A stretch of DNA of 64,000 nt. Origin: Vigna angularis (taxonomy: Eukaryota > Streptophyta > Magnoliopsida > Fabales > Fabaceae). Of the stretch, positions 1 to 14,600 are shown piece after piece. The position numbers were made by a program, and so were the translations under genes. A model generated the notes under the pieces. That model searched no databases and was not told the origin of the DNA. It saw only the letters and a list, made by a program, of their open reading frames with translations. How positions within the stretch are numbered: position 1 is the first letter of the stretch; each line of letters opens with the position of its first letter. The DNA lies in NCBI RefSeq assembly GCF_016808095.1, contig NC_068973.1, positions 2,538,501-2,602,500 on the forward strand. The letters are read 5' to 3'.

Positions 1-2209
1 TGGCAAATTCATTTTATTATATCGTTTGATCAGTATAAGTGGAAACTTTAACATTGTTTCACCAATATGAACAATTTGTATTGTCTTATCATTGAGATAT
101 GTATCATTCGATTAGTATAAGTACTGATTTGTCTCATTAGATCTTACACATATGATATGATAATTTCAACTTACATCAAATTATCCTGTATTTTTAATCA
201 ATACCAATTGAATATTATAATACCTTATTTATTATATATATAGTTTACTTCTTTATTTATTTATATTTTAAATTTATTATTATTTATTATAAAATATTAT
301 CATTTATTATTATTTATTATGAATCCTTTTATGACTACTAATTATATTTATTTTATTTTTTATGTTTATTATGATTTATTATTATTTATATTTATATTTA
401 TTAAAAATTATTTTACTATTATTTATTATCTTTTATTTTTACTATTATTTATTATTAGTTATCCTAACATTCGAAATTTTCAAAGTATCTAATTATTATA
501 GGAATCATCACATTTTTAATATTACAAAACAGTTAACTTGAAGAAAACATATAAACTGCTATTATAATTATTCAAAAATAACATATAATAGCAAGATGTA
601 TACACATCCTACATTGTTGAAAGATATATTACACTGAATAGACTTCAGCTCTGCAGCTAGCATCTATAGGCTTAAAACATCCTCTTCTACTCACACCATT
701 AAGGTGATTATTGTCAAAGAGATTATAGCACACATAAACAGACAACATATATAAAAGCAAGGGTAAGTAAACTAAAGTACAAAAAAGAAACATTCATACA
801 TTTTAAAAATAATAATATCACTTTCATAATATAAATCAAACGATACATAAATAACCCTATCAACCTTCAAGTCAATGAACTCTTTGATTTTGGTTTCGCC
901 CAACGAGATTTTGCTCGGTTAACGAGTCTGCATAATTATGTAAAAATAGGATTATGCAGATTTATGCCAAACCAGACCTATAAGACTAGTCTACCACTAA
1001 CTTTAAATACCAAAACAATCATTCATTACATAAAAGATGAATCAATGACTCAATTCACCTAAGATTGAATACCCATTTGTTCAAATGACCAACAATTCGG
1101 TACATTCAAATGAAATCACTACCCAAAAACTGATACAACAGATTTCGCATATTATAAACCAGATTTTAAGGAACTAAGTGACTCACTAAGTCCTAATTGA
1201 CACAAAAACAGACTCCAAACATCAAGTTCCGTCATAAAACAACTCATCTAGAATTTTGCCTATTAAAACCTCCCCCTTTTAACCAAATTCATAGCTTTTT
1301 ACCCATTTATAAATATAACAACCTATTGAACATACAACAAACTAAATACCACTTAACTAAATAGTTAAAGAAACTTTAGTTAACACCTAAACATACTCTA
1401 CATATCAAGTACCTACCTAAAACAACTCCTTTATAATTCTACTTATCAAAACCCCTAATTTATTCCAAAACCAAACATACCTCTAACATTATACCACACC
1501 ATGCTCCAACATCAATGCCAACAAATCATTATGTAAATTTCATCATTTCAAACAACAAAACATATAACATTCCACAAGCAACCACATTAAGATTATTCCT
1601 AAATCACACCACAAGGTTTCAAACCAAGATTAAGCAATCATACCATAACACAACATAATTTTAACCAAGCTTAATCAATTTAATTTATCTTAAGCATGTC
1701 AACTCAATTATCAAAGCAAATAAAAATTTAAAACAAGGTATTTAACTTTCTTTACATAGAGACTCAACTGTTCTACAAGAGCTAAGACGACTCCACCAAC
1801 TCAAAGAACTCTATCTGTACCTACAACTCACAAAAACATGATTTAGAACAACTGATCAATAGATAGTCTTATAGAAAACTCAAATGACATATGCATACAC
1901 TATATCTTGCATGCAAAGAAAATAAGACATACTAAAGAAAAAAAAGTAGAGACTAACTTACTCTTTTGAAAAAACTAATTGAGTAGACGATCTCGCCGCT
2001 ATGACGGTTTCTTATCTTTAAACAAATGAACACAGGAAAAGAACTTATAAAGAGAAGTCATATAACTGTAGAAAAGTAGTTTTTAGATAGATATTATATT
2101 TTAAAATAATGAAATTCATTTATAAAAAAACTTTTTATATTAAAACTATTTAATATTAAAACATTCCAATCTCACTATTTTTAAAATAGTACCACTTCTA
2201 AAATATTCT

Positions 2210-2600
2210 TTTCTAAATCTTTAAAATTACTATTCACTATAACTTAAATATTCTTTTCTAAATCTTTAAATATACTATTCACTATAACTTACTATGAATC
2301 ATTTTATTATTAAATATATCTATTTACATTATTTACTATTATTTATATTTGTTATTATCAGTTATTATTTATTATTCTACACTATCATTTATTATATTTA
2401 TAATTATATACTTTTATTATTATTTATAAATTACTTAACTATTATTTACTAAATTTATTATTAATTATATCTATTTACATTATTTACAGTTGTTATTATC
2501 AGTTATTATTTATTATTTTATATTATCATTTATTATTATTTATAATTATATACTTATTATTTGTTATGAATTATTTAACTATTATTTATTAATTATAACA
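2210..2600. repeat. Direct tandem repeats in AT-rich DNA
   Basis: Two nested duplications can be read. A unit of about 50 bp (AATATTCTTTTCTAAATC...CACTATAACTTA) occurs twice between about 2213 and 2292. A longer unit of about 150 bp, starting TATCTATTTACATTATTTAC and containing GTTATTATCAGTTATTATTT, occurs twice between about 2315 and 2595. The copies differ by scattered substitutions and small indels, so they are not an assembly duplicate. Confidence 0.7.
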
Positions 2601-3154
2601 TTTTCGCACTTAATTAAAAGTATTAAACGAAACACGCATAAAATTATTATGTGACAAATTATATTTTAAGCAAAAATTTTAAACAGTTAAAACAAACAAC
2701 AATTTAAGCACAATTTCATTTAAACTATATTGAAAGTATATTATGGAAATTCAAAAGCTTTATAATTTTCATGATTCTTCATAATAAACAAATCTTGAAA
2801 AAGTAAAATGTAAAACAACTCAAAGTAAGTAAAAAAAAAATTAACCCCTTCCTAATTTATGAAAACATTTAACATTTAAAATTTCAAGAAAATTTTAACA
2901 TTAGAATAATAATAATAATACAAATAATAATAATAATATTAATATTAATATTAATAACAATAATAATAATATTATTATTAATAATAACAATAATAATAAT
3001 AATAATAAAATTACAATAATAATAATAAAAAATATTTTATTTTTATTTATTACATTTATTTATATTATTATTTATATTTACATATTATTTACTACTATTT
3101 ATTTATTATTACCCTAAACCCCAAACTCCATGCCCCAACCCTAACAAATTTAAC

Positions 3155-3490
3155 TATTTCTTTCATCCACTAACAAATTTAATTTTTTCTTTCATTCACT
3201 AACAACCTCATTAATTCACTAACAAATTTAACTATTTCATTCATTCACTAACAAATTTAACTATTTCTTTAATTCACTAACAACCTCATTAATTCACTAA
3301 CAAATTTAACTATTTCATTAATTCACTAACAACCTCTTTAATTCACTAACAAATTTTTTCTTTATTTCATAAACAAATTTAAATGTTTATTTAATTCACT
3401 AACAACCTCTTTATGTCACTAACAAATTTAACTATTTATTTAATTCACTAAGAACCTCTATAATTCACTAACAAAGTTAACTATTTCTTC
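3155..3490. repeat. Degenerate minisatellite
   Basis: The words TTCACTAACAAATTTAACTA and TTCACTAACAACCTC alternate about ten times with variable spacing. The array has a short unit (roughly 25-45 bp) and diverged copies. It encodes nothing recognisable. Confidence 0.75.
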
Positions 3491-5647
3491 TAAGAAATTT
3501 AACTGGAGAATTTCGTATCAGCAATTTGCATTTCGTATCATTCTACCTTTGTGAAAATATTGGGCAAGATTTAAAGGCAAATCCTACACAAAAAATAAAA
3601 ATAAAGTAACACATATGATGAACCAATAAAAAATAAATTAAATAACTTAAAAATATAAAACCAATAAAATTTAACTATAAAAAAAAAAGCTTAAATGCTT
3701 GAAACAAACATGGTTTTTGAAGAAAAAAAAGAAAAGGTTAGAAAAGAAAGGAAATTAAGTTAGGTTTTACGGAAGAAGAACACATAAAGAAAAAAAAAAA
3801 CATTGAACGTCTAAAACAGAAATTGTGATTAAGAAACAAAAAGAAACCTCAGAAAATGAATGATAATAACAGAGATCTTATTACTTAAGAACAACACAAA
3901 CTGGTTACAGAGAAAAATAAAATAAAAATCTTGAATGCCTAAAACAAAAATGATGATTGAATAAAAAAGGAAGCAAAATAAGTAAGACTTTACCGAGGAA
4001 GAAGACAATCTGCTTATTGAAAAATATTCAGAGCCTGAAAGAAAAATGGTGATTGAAGAAATGTTAATGAAGAATAATGGAAAATGGTTACAGAGAAAAA
4101 AAAATGAACACAAGCAAAAAAAACTAAGTGTATATGTTTATGGCTAACGAGAGACTGAGAGATATAGGAAGCGTGTGTGAACTTTATAGGTTTCACACAG
4201 AGAATGGAAAGATGAATTAAGGCTCTCTTTTAAGAACTGATCGGCATGCGTGAATCACCTCACTTGCCACGTGTCATTCATTAAGACCTCCATGCGTCAG
4301 CTTTTAGGACATGTTACACTATTCTGCTTTTGACATAATCAATTCATTTTTGTTTTTGAGATTTTTTTTTAAGAAATTTTCTCATGTGTCAAAAATTTTC
4401 ATTTGACATCGCTCTCTAATTATAAATATATTACATATTATACATGAATTATGAGTGATAAAAAAAAATATGTACGTGAAATGAATATATATTAAGTGTA
4501 GCATGAATTTATTATTGTTGGTATATTTTTGGAATGAAAAGGTGATTAACAGAAAGTCCTTTTGTGTCCTAAGATTACCACATAGTAGTGCCCCAACCAC
4601 TTGCACATATTACAAGTTACATGTGTCAATGCTTATCACCGACCAATGTTCGTAATTCATTGCTCATTGTTTCGCCAATTTTCGTAATTCATATACCAAT
4701 TTCTGTAGGCATGGTTTCGCCAACTCACATGGGAATCCCTAGTCATCATTGCTCATTGTCAATCAAAATTAAGGTAAGAAGTTAGGGATCAGATTCAAGT
4801 TTATGGTTAAAAGATATGTAAGAACATATGAATATATTAAGTGTAAGGTAGATGTGTTTATCATAATAAATCTTATAAATATATTTTTACTTTTTTGGTA
4901 GATAAAAATATTCAGTCATAACGTGTTGTTAAAATTTTAAATCATGAGATATCTTAAATCATTGAATTATAGTTGTTCTTTTATAGTCATATTATACTAT
5001 TACAAACCATTCAAATCAAATTTAGTACTATTGATCCGACAACCTTTTTAGTCATTAAATCATGTTTTAAAATATACTGATTATTTTTAAAAAAAATAAA
5101 TTTATATAAAAATAAAATATAATTTTTTTAAAAAATTTGAGTTATGTTATTAAATTTAAATTTAATTTTTATGTATAATTATTTGATATATAAACAGCAA
5201 TACATGTATATGTTTTAAAAAGTCACATTACATTTATTTTTAAAGTATAACTATTTTGTATAAAACAATCTGGTCCAACTAAGCCATTTAGGTCACGGGC
5301 CAAATTGACTGGGCCAAGAATGGTCTAATTCAAAATATAGGTTGTTTGTTCTTGCACCCCATCAAATTTCTTTCTGCACCCAATGAACTGCATTTTGCTT
5401 TCCGGAAATATCTTTTGGGAAATTTGATGTCTTTAGAAATGAAAAGGATGGAGAGGAATTTTTTTTCTGAAGCTCTATAGTAAAACCTTCTGAAGAAATT
5501 GGAGGAACCAACATTCAACCCTGTAAAACTAACTGACATTGAATTTCTTTTCAAAACAAAAATTAACATGTTGTTTCTATGTATTGGTTCTAGTTCATCT
5601 TGCAACACATAAATCAAACTATAAAAGAACTTGTATTGTATGTGACA

Positions 5648-7165
5648 TTAGTCTATTAGTTGCACAGCTGCAATAGAGGGTATCTTGTCTCTCAGCTTCT
5701 GTGTTAAGGCAACACGAACTGTCGAAACCCCAGCTGCAGGTCCACTTAGCCGAACTTTCACAACATAATCTTTCATCTCAACAAGCTCTAATATCCCTCC
5801 CCCAGTGCCAACAAGGTATGGTCTAATTTCAGAAAGAACCTGAAAAATTAACAACCTTAAAGATCAGCAACAGCAAGTGCTCCCTAGTAATATCAATCCT
5901 ACAACATGTCTACATTTGTTTTGATAGCTCTGTCTTCAATTATAGTTTTATCTTTTAAGCTATAATAAGTATTTATGCCACTACTCAAAAGATTGAAGAA
6001 TGAGACAAGTTATTTGGCCTCAAAGATTTCATCAAGGTTTGCATATTATATCTATCCTTTGTGGTTAAGTTATATAAGTTGAGATGAAAATTAGTGATTC
6101 ACTAAGCTTTTACACCTAACATAAAATTCATAGAAATGCTTTAAATTATGCAGTGCAAGAAGTTTTCCATACTTTTTCTACATTTTCTTCTGTTAATTCG
6201 AGGCCAGTCTCAGTGTCCATTATCTGTTCCACTTCCATGATTTCTGGTATCTTGTCTCTGAGGCGAGTTTCTATTCCCATTTTCAATGTCATGGTTGAGC
6301 TAGGACATGATCCACATGCCCCTTGTAGCTTGAGGACAACAACAAGACCATCTATCTCATGTAATGCCACATTCCCTCCATCAGCCATCAAGCCAGGCCT
6401 TACCTCATCCAAAACCTTCTCCACATTATCTTCTGTCAGTGGCAAGCCACAGATTGGGGAAACAACAAGTCCTGCAGCATAACAATGTGAGTGCCACAAT
6501 AAACTATGATATCTATCTACTCACACACACCCTTTCCAACCTACTTTGCTGCATAATTGAAAATATTATAAAAAAGTCTCATCATCAAATAACATTGCTC
6601 ACACTGTCAATCTCCATTTCTCTTTTCCCATTTGGCAAATTCAATAACCCTCAACACTGACCAACTTCAGACTTGTACCATTTGCAGGGAAACATTTATG
6701 ATGTAAAATTCCAGTACTCATTTAGCATGATGGTAAAGTAACAATCAGTTTAATTATTCAAATTTCTAACTGATGAACCTCTTGAATAATGAATGCATTG
6801 AGAGTAACCAGCACCTGCTTTGTTTAGTCGAGCACGATCCGAGATAAGCCCAAAAAATTGCTTTATATTGATTTGATGACCCCTGATAAAAACAGTGTCT
6901 TTTGACGAAAGTCCTCTGGTATTTGCCACTGGATTCTAGAAAAACATAAAATTGAATCACATACCTACGAATTGAAACATGCCCATTACGAAACTAAAGA
7001 ATCCTGGTATAAAACAAGAACAAAACATAGGAAATAACCGGAAGAAAGAACAAAGTAGAAAAGTACCTTAAGAGACAATAATCTGTGAGTTGGATAGAGC
7101 ATTGCAATTGTTCTTGTCGCATTGAGGCTTTGAGTTGTTGAAGTTGAAAGTGCACCACCCAACAT
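5648..7165 (-). CDS. NFU1: NifU-like (NFU) iron-sulfur cluster scaffold protein, plastid type
   Basis: Four exons on the minus strand join in frame with GT-AG introns: 7165-7067, 6935-6779, 6471-6173 and 5839-5648, giving 248 residues. About 85 residues rich in Ser, Thr, Arg and basic groups come first and look like a plastid transit peptide. Two NifU C-terminal-type domains follow. The first (about 95-170) carries the cluster-binding CxxC as CGSC (Cys138, Cys141). The second (about 177-248) has the same fold signature but PAAG in place of CxxC, as is usual in plastid NFU1-3. Such proteins assemble Fe-S clusters and pass them to photosystem I and other stromal clients. The start is the first ATG in a frame that is closed just upstream. 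The symbol is a best match to the NFU1-like plastid subgroup from memory; NFU2 or NFU3 is possible. Confidence 0.9.
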
Positions 7166-7839
7166 CTGAGTGTGAGTGGATAACACAGAAAACTACCATA
7201 AGAATTTGAGCAACATCTGAAACTGAAATTATTTTGGTTTATATAAAATGTTGTATCATTTGTGTTCAGTTTTGATATCAGTAGCGGAGAAGGAAAAGCT
7301 GATAGCTCGCGTTTCTTGATTGGCTGACATTGATTCTTTGTGGTGATAAAAGAAAATAATATAATAAAGTCTGTGGTCAGAACTGAACCATGCAAGCCAA
7401 ATTCTGCCCAATCTGGGAAGGATAAAACAGGAATTTCGATATCTGTGGGCTGCAGAACAAAAAGAGGAGGTGGAGGAAGTAACACCCCCAGAAATCAAAT
7501 CGCAGAGCCCAAGACTGCAAATTTTGGATTGAATAAAGGTGCTTGTTATTCTCGCCCCTTGTTCACCCTTTTTATAAAATTATAATAAATTATCATTTTG
7601 GATAAATATTTTTTATCCTTTTAAAATGTGTAGAGTATAATATAGGGAAGACATTTAATTCATTAAGTAATTATTTTAATAGTTTGAATTTAATGTCCGA
7701 ATATTGATAAGACATTTATTTTTGTTTACGATCAGATATGTGATAACAAATATTAACTCTCACTTTTCATAATTTTTTTATTTTTAATTTATTTATAAGT
7801 CTCTCTACAAATATTATGGCTTATGGTATCGACATAAAT

Positions 7840-8095
7840 ATTACAAAGAGCACTTAAGATTAACAAAAAATAACGAGCAAAACATACAAATAAGGCCCAC
7901 AAATAACTAATTTGACGAAGTTTTCAAAAAATAATATATATGTTTTCTTTTTAATTTTGAGACGTATAGAAGTATTTTATTAATCTTTTTTAAAATAAAA
8001 AATTAAATAAACCTTAGGTTTGAAAAAAAATATATTACCAAACCCGTCCATTTTAAATTAATAATCAATAAAGCAGCATTTTGGAAAATCTTACT
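7840..8095 (+). repeat. Diverged dispersed repeat, copy A
   Basis: This segment and 11400-11645 share an ordered series of matching words: AAGATTAACAAA, ACAA..AAGGCC, TTTGAC, an imperfect match around GACATACAGAAATATT (here GACGTATAGAAGTATT), TTAATCTT, and GGTTTGAAAAAA, ending near ATTA..ATCAAT. Order and spacing are kept, so this is a real but old repeat pair. I see no coding potential and no clear terminal repeats. Confidence 0.6.
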
Positions 8096-8684
8096 TTATA
8101 TAATTAATTTATAGCTTTTAGGGTACTTTAGCTATCTTTTACAAAGTTGTTTGTGTTCTTTATTCACATAAATGTGTTGTAGGTATTTAATAGAAATATT
8201 TTGGGATGCTTAAATGCTTTGATACATAAACCAAAATGAATAATTGGTTAAATATTTCAATTGGAAATTTATGAACTTATCTTTAATGTGAAATTTTTAT
8301 TGTTTACAATTTTATATTATATTTTAAACCATCATACTCATACCGAATTATAAAATGCCTTTTAAAAACAAAATTTTATAACAAATCAAACCATAAATGT
8401 TAAATATATAAATATTTACTTTCAAAATTACAAAATTTACTATAATAATCACAAATACAAACATTATATGACTGGACGTCAAAATATATCATACACTATT
8501 AGTAATTTTTAATTGAAAAAATAATGAAAACTTAAAATAATACTATATACAATAAAGATTATTGTTAATTGATATGTTTTTTTATAATATTTAAGTATAT
8601 AACACTAAAAATCATCTTATAATAAATTGGCTACTTATTAAACATTTTTCTACATTTCTAGTTCCTGTCATGTGTGTAACTCTA

Positions 8685-8686
<2 letters not shown>

Positions 8687-8771
<85 letters not shown>
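8687..8771. repeat. (TA)n microsatellite
   Basis: About 40 uninterrupted TA units. Open frames running through it are artefacts of the repeat. Confidence 0.95.
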
Positions 8772-8774
<3 letters not shown>

Positions 8775-10086
8775 CATCTTCTAAAAATGAAAAATATTAT
8801 TTTAATATAAATTTCACAAATATAAATATTTTAACTTTAAAAATAATTATTTATATAAGAAATTCTCTCCTATTAAAAGAAAAAAGTGGTATTTATAATA
8901 TTTATATTACCGATGATAAAACTTTGATTTAGAAGATGCTCAAAGAAAAATCCAACATAAAGTAATTTAAGTCCAATCAGTATAAGAAATGTATCTTCCT
9001 GGGCCAGGACAAGGAAACAAAGACCAAAACAGATCAATCGAAAGAAAATGTTTAAAACGTACGAAGAAGCTTTTCAGAAATGCAGCAAACCCTAAACTTT
9101 ACTTTTTCAACTACATTTCTTCCTCTTCAAACTATGTCATGTTTCTCCACTCACCTACCTCATTAGTTACAAGAACTCATCTACTATTTTGTATTGTTAA
9201 TCCTGCTTCACACATTACAAGTACCACGAAATTCTAAAAAACAAAGAAACTTTAATTATGATATGGTTGATTTAGGTCGTACATGAATTACATGACTGAG
9301 ATAAATTTAACTGAGCATTAGTGTAAAATAAATATATTAAAATAAACTATTAAATTGGCTAGAAACCATGCAATTCGTGACAGTAATTTATAATGTTAAG
9401 AATTATATTAGATCAGTTGGAACGGAATCCAACTAATTTGTGTATATTTTGATTAAAACAATAACTAATCTAATAATTTTTTTTTTTACTTTTTGTGAAG
9501 TTACTTTTCTTTTGACTATCTCACTTATTTTTTATTCTTTAATTATTTTTTTTCTCATTTCCAAAACTCCATTTTTGAAGTCTCAACTTCTTTTTTTCAG
9601 CGCAACCCTTTTACATTTGTCACCAATATTGGTCTGTCATGTTTCTACTATTGCGATGAAACTAGTTTCATCCTCAATGTTATTGTCATCATTAGTTAAT
9701 GTGTTTTATCACCACGAATGTCGTCATAGCTTCACACGTCATCATCAACAACATCCAAAAATGCAGCTCGCAAACTAGATGTGCAATAACCCTCTACAAC
9801 ATCATTTGATAGCCATATTGCGAGCGACAAACCTGGAACTAAAAAGCAACAAATCAATGCACCGTCAACCTTCATCGAAGTAGACGCGAACATCATCGTT
9901 AGTCACACGAACCATTGCAGCAAATATATCAAGATGCAGCAAGCCTCACAACATTTCACAAAAAAAAAAAAGAGTGACAACACTTGCATCACATATTTGT
10001 ACAAGTATACAAAAATCATTTTCGAAAAATGTTTTTTTTTTCTTTTCAATTTAAGGTATTAGATGGCTTGTTTCAAAACCAATCTA

Positions 10087-10244
<158 letters not shown>

Positions 10245-10287
10245 TTAACTGATCTAATATCTTTCTGACATATTACATTGACACATG

Positions 10288-10313
10288 TTAGATCGGTTGT
10301 GAAACCGATCTAA
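10288..10313. repeat. Perfect short hairpin next to the AT tract
   Basis: The two arms read TTAGATCGGTT and AACCGATCTAA around a GTGA loop, an 11-bp perfect stem. A degenerate form (TTAGATGGCTTGTTTCAAAACCAATCTAA) sits on the other side of the microsatellite near 10060-10088. This looks like a MITE end or relic. Confidence 0.6.
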
Positions 10314-11399
10314 TATATGCTCTGCATATAAAATACTTATTTTTACATTAAAAATATTGTTGAAAATTCACGTATAAGTCTAAATTTCATAAGAAGTAAA
10401 AATGAAAAATTGAACAATATATAAAGATAAAAACTCAAAAACCTATTTTAAGTTGAAGGTGATATAAGATCCATCAAATTTATACTGGGTAATCAAATAT
10501 TATTAATCCTTTTGTAGATTTGAAAAATTGAACACATTATTTAGAAACTATTTTTTTTAATTATTGAATAAGATATGAGGTTAAGAAAGAAGTGATGATG
10601 TGTGCGTGAATGAGGAAGGTAGGTTGTGGAGCACTGAATTAGCCACAAAGGTCATGTCAAGTTAGTCACTAAACACACAAAGACAGACACTCTTCCTTTG
10701 GTATTGTCACTAAGGTTGGCCACAAGAAGAAGCAAGTAAGTGAAATGCAAGGAAATGAATTATGCATTTTGTATGAAGCACAATCTCAGTCATGGAACAA
10801 GACTTGTAACTCATGAATATCTATCTCCTTTTGACCAAGAATAAAAGTAACCCTTATCCTATCCGACCAAAAGAGATGTTCCCCCCACCCCTCCTTTTCA
10901 TCTTCATTTTCCAAATCAATAATGCAACTTATTATTTTTTATAACCTAATCTCATTTTACTCTTTCATATATATATATATATCAAAAGGAAAGGTCTGAT
11001 TAGACAGCAATATGGACTTTTTCCTTTTAATTTTTTGTCTCTCCCTCTTCAAAATTTCATGTATGTGGCATCACCTAGCTCTTCATCTATGGGTACATAT
11101 CATATAAGATATATTTATAAGAGATAAAAGGTTGTCCCAACTTATATATAGAGAATAAAAAAGAGAAAAAAAAAGAAAAAAAAAGCAATAGGAGAAAGTC
11201 ATATAAGTAATTATATTAAATCTTTTTATATCAACAAAGTGCAATAATTGAATTTTTTTTCCTCAAAACAACGCACTTGAGAAAACAATTACAGGGGTAA
11301 AAAAAATTAAATTTTGCTTGTATATATTATAATATGAATATGGCATAATTATAGATATTTACAAATACATTGTATATAAAATTATATTAAAGATAATAG

Positions 11400-11645
11400 T
11401 TAAGATTAACAAACAAAAAAACAATGTTAAAAGACTTCAAAAACAAACAAGGCCAATTATTTGACCAACGTTTCACAATTTTATTTTATTTTTTTGCAAT
11501 TTGAAGACATACAGAAATATTTTGTTAATCTTGTTTTTAGCAAAAAAAAGTAAATATATCTTGGGTTTGAAAAAATAAAACCTTTTTTTATCAAGCCCTT
11601 TTCATGTTAAATTAGTATCAATGCATTGCCGAAAGAACTAATGAA
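11400..11645 (+). repeat. Diverged dispersed repeat, copy B
   Basis: Second member of the pair described at 7840-8095, in the same orientation and about 3.5 kb away. The copies differ by many substitutions and short indels. It may be a relic of a mobile element or an old segmental duplication. Confidence 0.6.
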
Positions 11646-14600
11646 GAAAAAAAAATTACTTACATTAACATCAATAAAGCATCCTTAATCTTAATAAACA
11701 TTCCTTGACCCTCTAAACTGAATGGATCTATTCACCAAACACATGGACAGATTGTTGGGAGAAATTTTATTTTCTCAGCTCTTAAAAATGAACAGATTCC
11801 TTAAGAACAAAAGAACAATGCAATCAAAGTTTCAGATTCTTGTCTGTTGTTCCCTTCTTTCTAAATCACAATCCAACCTTTGATCAATGCTTCCTCCATG
11901 TGGTGATAAAACAACACCAACTTTATTGTGGATCTTCGCAACTCCAATAACATATATAATTACTCTTTAAATAGTAATATAATTTCACCCGTTCTCCCAA
12001 TAAAAAAACACCAAACATGACAAAAAAATGAAACAAAAAAAGAAAGAATTTATCTTTCGGTTTGGCATGCCCTAAGGGTATGCATTACTACCTTTTCCGC
12101 ATGGAATTTTCTAGCAGAATCTGAATCAAATGATCAAAGAGATAATCAATAATTTGAATGAAAAAAAAAGGGTCAGAGCCAGTCTGTGAAAGAAAAGAGT
12201 GTCCTTGTATTGTAACGAATACAACCACTTTGTTCCTGATTTGATATTTTATGACACAATGAGGAATGACAAGGAAAGATAGAAATATTATTATTGTACA
12301 TAGAATAATGTTGTGAACAATAATTGAGGATTAGGGTTTATAGAAGATTAAGAAGTGTGAATGCAAGCAGTGGAATAACGTGGGGATGAGGATATTATTA
12401 TAAATGAAGAGAGGGTATTGGATCCAGAGAAGATAAGCCTTCATCCCAAAATGGAGAGATTCCTTTTGTCCTTTAAATATCAATTTCTATGTTCTTATTT
12501 TAATCTTTCTTGGTGGGGAACTTCTAACCAGAATCTGATGCATTGAATGTGGAGGCTGAATTGGATCCAAACTTTTCTTTTCTTCTCCTTTTTTTATTTT
12601 TTATTTTTTCAGAATAATCATCATGCTAATTATATTTACTTCATCAAACAACCTGTGTGATTCCCTTCCCTATCTTTTTTTATTTCATATAAACACATTC
12701 TATAAAATATTTTATAGGTGTGGCTTCTGTCACACCAGAATTAGATTAGCTCAAAGAAAACATAAACAAGCTTGCTTTTCTGTCATGGAGATTTTAGACA
12801 CCACAAAATCACTAGTGTTTTGACTTTCCCATTACAAATTTGAGATGATTTTCAACTTTATAACCCCATGTTACGCACATATATATACATAGCACTCTAT
12901 ATTCTAATGGCACCAATGAATTTAGAAGGGGTTTCTGTTTTTCATCAAACACATGAAAAACTATAGTTTAGCTTCTGTATAGCAGTAATTAAATTGTGAT
13001 TTATAGAAGGTGATACTAATTCCAAAGATGATAATACTGGGTTTAAATTTAATGTATGCTTTTGTTTGAAATACAGGTTGGCCTATATTAAAATAATGTT
13101 TTATATGATATGATATAAATATAATAAAGGTATGATGGTCATGGGATCCCTTTTATCTGAAGTAATGTATATGCTTTCATTGGGCATTGTGATCAATCAA
13201 AAGAAAAGAGAAAAAAAAAAGGTAACTTTAACTTAGCATGCTTAAGCAAAAAGCTCAATCTTGAGTCAATTGCTTCTTTAATCAACCAAACCAGAGGCCT
13301 ATTAGTGAAGGCACATGAAAAAAAAATAATCTTAACTAATCAACACCAACTGATCCCAAAACATGTCAAATCAGAAAGTGAACATTAGATCTTCTGCACT
13401 CTGGTTGGAACTTGGACACAACATGATAAGAGGAGTACTATGAACAATTTACAAGGTTGGGTGAGTGACAATTGTCACCCCCACAATGTCTTTTGACCCC
13501 ACACATAACACTATTTTTTTTCTGGTCTCACCTTATCAACAAGGCATCCATGTGAGAGTGAGTGATGCAGTGTGACCCTTATATTATATATATCACACAA
13601 CAAAGTGGCACACAATTGTTGAAATTTTCTGAACAACCAATTTGAAGGGACCAATCATCTATAAAGTTATTATTTTTATACAGTGGGGGGCCACAAAGTT
13701 GTAAAAAAATCTGCTACGTTTTTTAGATCCAATTCAAGATTTTTCTGTGATGGGGTTTTCTTATTAGATTGTGTGGGTGTTTTGATTGGTTAAATTAAGG
13801 AGGTTTGTTTTCTGAACTACATTCTATAATTTAGGTAGTGGTGGGGCACATAGGAGATTGAGAAAGAACATTCTAAATACCAAATTGGTGATAATTAAGT
13901 AGTTTTTCTTGGAAGCTGCCAAAACTTGAAGCAATTGTGAATGGTGAACTAACCCAGATGGTAGCAAGTAAAGAGAGAAAGATATAATTAGAGGAAGAGA
14001 AGGTTTATGTGAGTAGTCATTATGCACTTATTTGGATTTGTAGTGCTCAAAGAATCTGTTTTGTTTCAGTGGGATGATCTCATCATGTTATGAATGACCA
14101 AGAAAATATTATAAACAATATTAGTGCTACCTTTATATTTATAGTAACTTGTTTGGATAAATTAATTGAAAATAAACCTTTTGTAAATTAAAATTAGTTC
14201 ATGTATAAGTTAATTTGTAGGAACTCTATTCTTTATACTTTTTAAATTGTATTTTTGATCTGTATATGAGCTATGTAATCTTAGGTTATAAAAAAAGTTT
14301 TTTTTTTTCTTTCTAGAAATGTTTATAGGAAAATTTGTTTAAAATTATTTTTAATATATTGATTTATAAAATGTCTCTTTAGAATTGGTTCTCTTTTACA
14401 TTGTTTTAAATGATGAATTTAAAATGAATGAGTATTTCATTTTTTAAGATTATAATTTTCTATTTATTTTGAACATTAATATTATGCAGCAGCTTATTTA
14501 GAAGCAAGTCCTCAAGGAATGGTATAAAATGACAACAAATTAAGTAACATTAATGTTACTTAGTTATTTACCTATTGACATATATATATTTAAATGTTAG

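Larger units (their letters stand above)
1..5640. other. AT-rich intergenic region without a recognisable gene
   Basis: No open frame here resembles a known protein, and the short frames are low-complexity Phe/Ile/Tyr-rich translations of AT-rich DNA. Positions 200-480 and 2290-2600 are made largely of ATT/TATT-type simple sequence, and 2905-3060 is an (AAT)n-like tract. Positions 830-2060 are less simple and may be relic repeat DNA, but I could not identify a family. A G-box-like GCCACGTGTC lies near 4267; with no gene beside it, it is only a motif match. Confidence 0.6.

Noticed and set aside
3112..3120. Single telomere-like CCCTAAACC
   Set aside because: One unit only, not a telomeric array.
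6153..6660. Plus-strand open frames over the NFU gene
   Set aside because: They are antisense to the conserved CGSC-containing exon and show no protein family features.
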